Positions 6,413-6,606 of a stretch of 6,606 bases of DNA are shown piece after piece. The notes beneath the pieces are model-generated. The model did no database searches and had not been told where the DNA came from. It was given only the letters and a program-made list of their open reading frames with translations. The translations under genes and the position numbers were made by a program. Source of the stretch: an uncultured Lachnospiraceae bacterium (lineage in GTDB: Bacteria; Bacillota; Clostridia; Lachnospirales; Lachnospiraceae); the NCBI GenBank assembly GCA_934338765.1, contig CAKRHL010000121.1:1-6606 (forward strand), in the 5' to 3' direction. The stretch's first letter is position 1; each line of letters starts with the position of its first letter.

Positions 6413-6606
6413 TTACAGACTTGATTTTAAAATTGCACCCTTGTCTGCAGAAGTAACCATAGATGCATATCTTGCCAGGTATCCGGTCTTAACCTTCGGC
6501 TCTCTCGGAGTCCATTTCTCGCGACGTTCTGCCAGCTCCTCATCAGAAACCTTTACATTGATGGTATTGGCCGGGATATCAATGGCAATGATATCACCCT
6601 CCTCGA
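6413..6606 (-). CDS. ilvD: Dihydroxy-acid dehydratase, C-terminal fragment (cut by window edge)
   Basis: Only the last 63 codons are inside the window; the gene begins beyond position 6606. The visible sequence, [20 protein letters not shown] followed by DEELAERR, a Trp-containing linker, [20 protein letters not shown] and a short tail, is the standard C-terminus of IlvD/Edd-family dehydratases. The TGYLxRYA...SAxxGA ending is specific for IlvD over the sugar-acid dehydratase Edd. The enzyme removes water from 2,3-dihydroxy-3-methylbutanoate and its isoleucine-pathway counterpart, using an Fe-S cluster whose cysteines would lie in the unseen upstream part. The stop is 35 bases before ilvB with no terminator, so it is the upstream member of an ilvDB operon. 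It is open to the window edge and intact as far as seen. Confidence 0.95.
   Translation of the reverse strand, partial: EEGDIIAIDIPANTINVKVSDEELAERREKWTPREPKVKTGYLARYASMVTSADKGAILKSSL

Overview
This is an ordinary housekeeping stretch from a bacterial chromosome. The mix suggests a Firmicute of class Clostridia, probably Lachnospiraceae: moderate GC, strong AGGAGG-type ribosome binding sites, a short SerA with a C-terminal ACT-like domain, and tightly packed co-directional genes. The family-level placement is inferred from protein style, because no rRNA or other marker gene is present. All seven genes read on the minus strand, so the window runs 3' to 5' relative to transcription. I see no mobile element, CRISPR array, tRNA or rRNA, and no gene-free stretch longer than about 165 bases.

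In transcription order (right to left) the layout is: the 3' end of ilvD (6413-6606, cut by the window edge); ilvB (4695-6377); a 121-base gap with two weak candidate promoters; serC (3491-4573) and serA (2328-3491), which overlap by one base; an intrinsic terminator (about 2202-2248); a short leader with two adjacent perfect or near-perfect hairpins (2116-2159); folC (754-2085); folE (144-692); and the first 33 codons of folP (1-101, cut by the window edge).

The genes fall into three pathway modules. IlvD and IlvB belong to valine/isoleucine synthesis. SerA and SerC perform the first two steps from 3-phosphoglycerate to serine. FolE, FolP and FolC carry out the entry step, the pterin-pABA condensation and the glutamylation in folate synthesis. 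Serine is the main one-carbon donor to tetrahydrofolate, so the serCA-fol proximity makes metabolic sense, although the terminator shows they are probably separate transcription units.

No new system is evident. The items most worth a second look are the paired hairpins in the folC leader, a possible promoter nested at the serA terminator, the altered active-site motifs in SerA (the usual catalytic glutamate looks replaced), and the absence of a regulatory ilvN next to ilvB.
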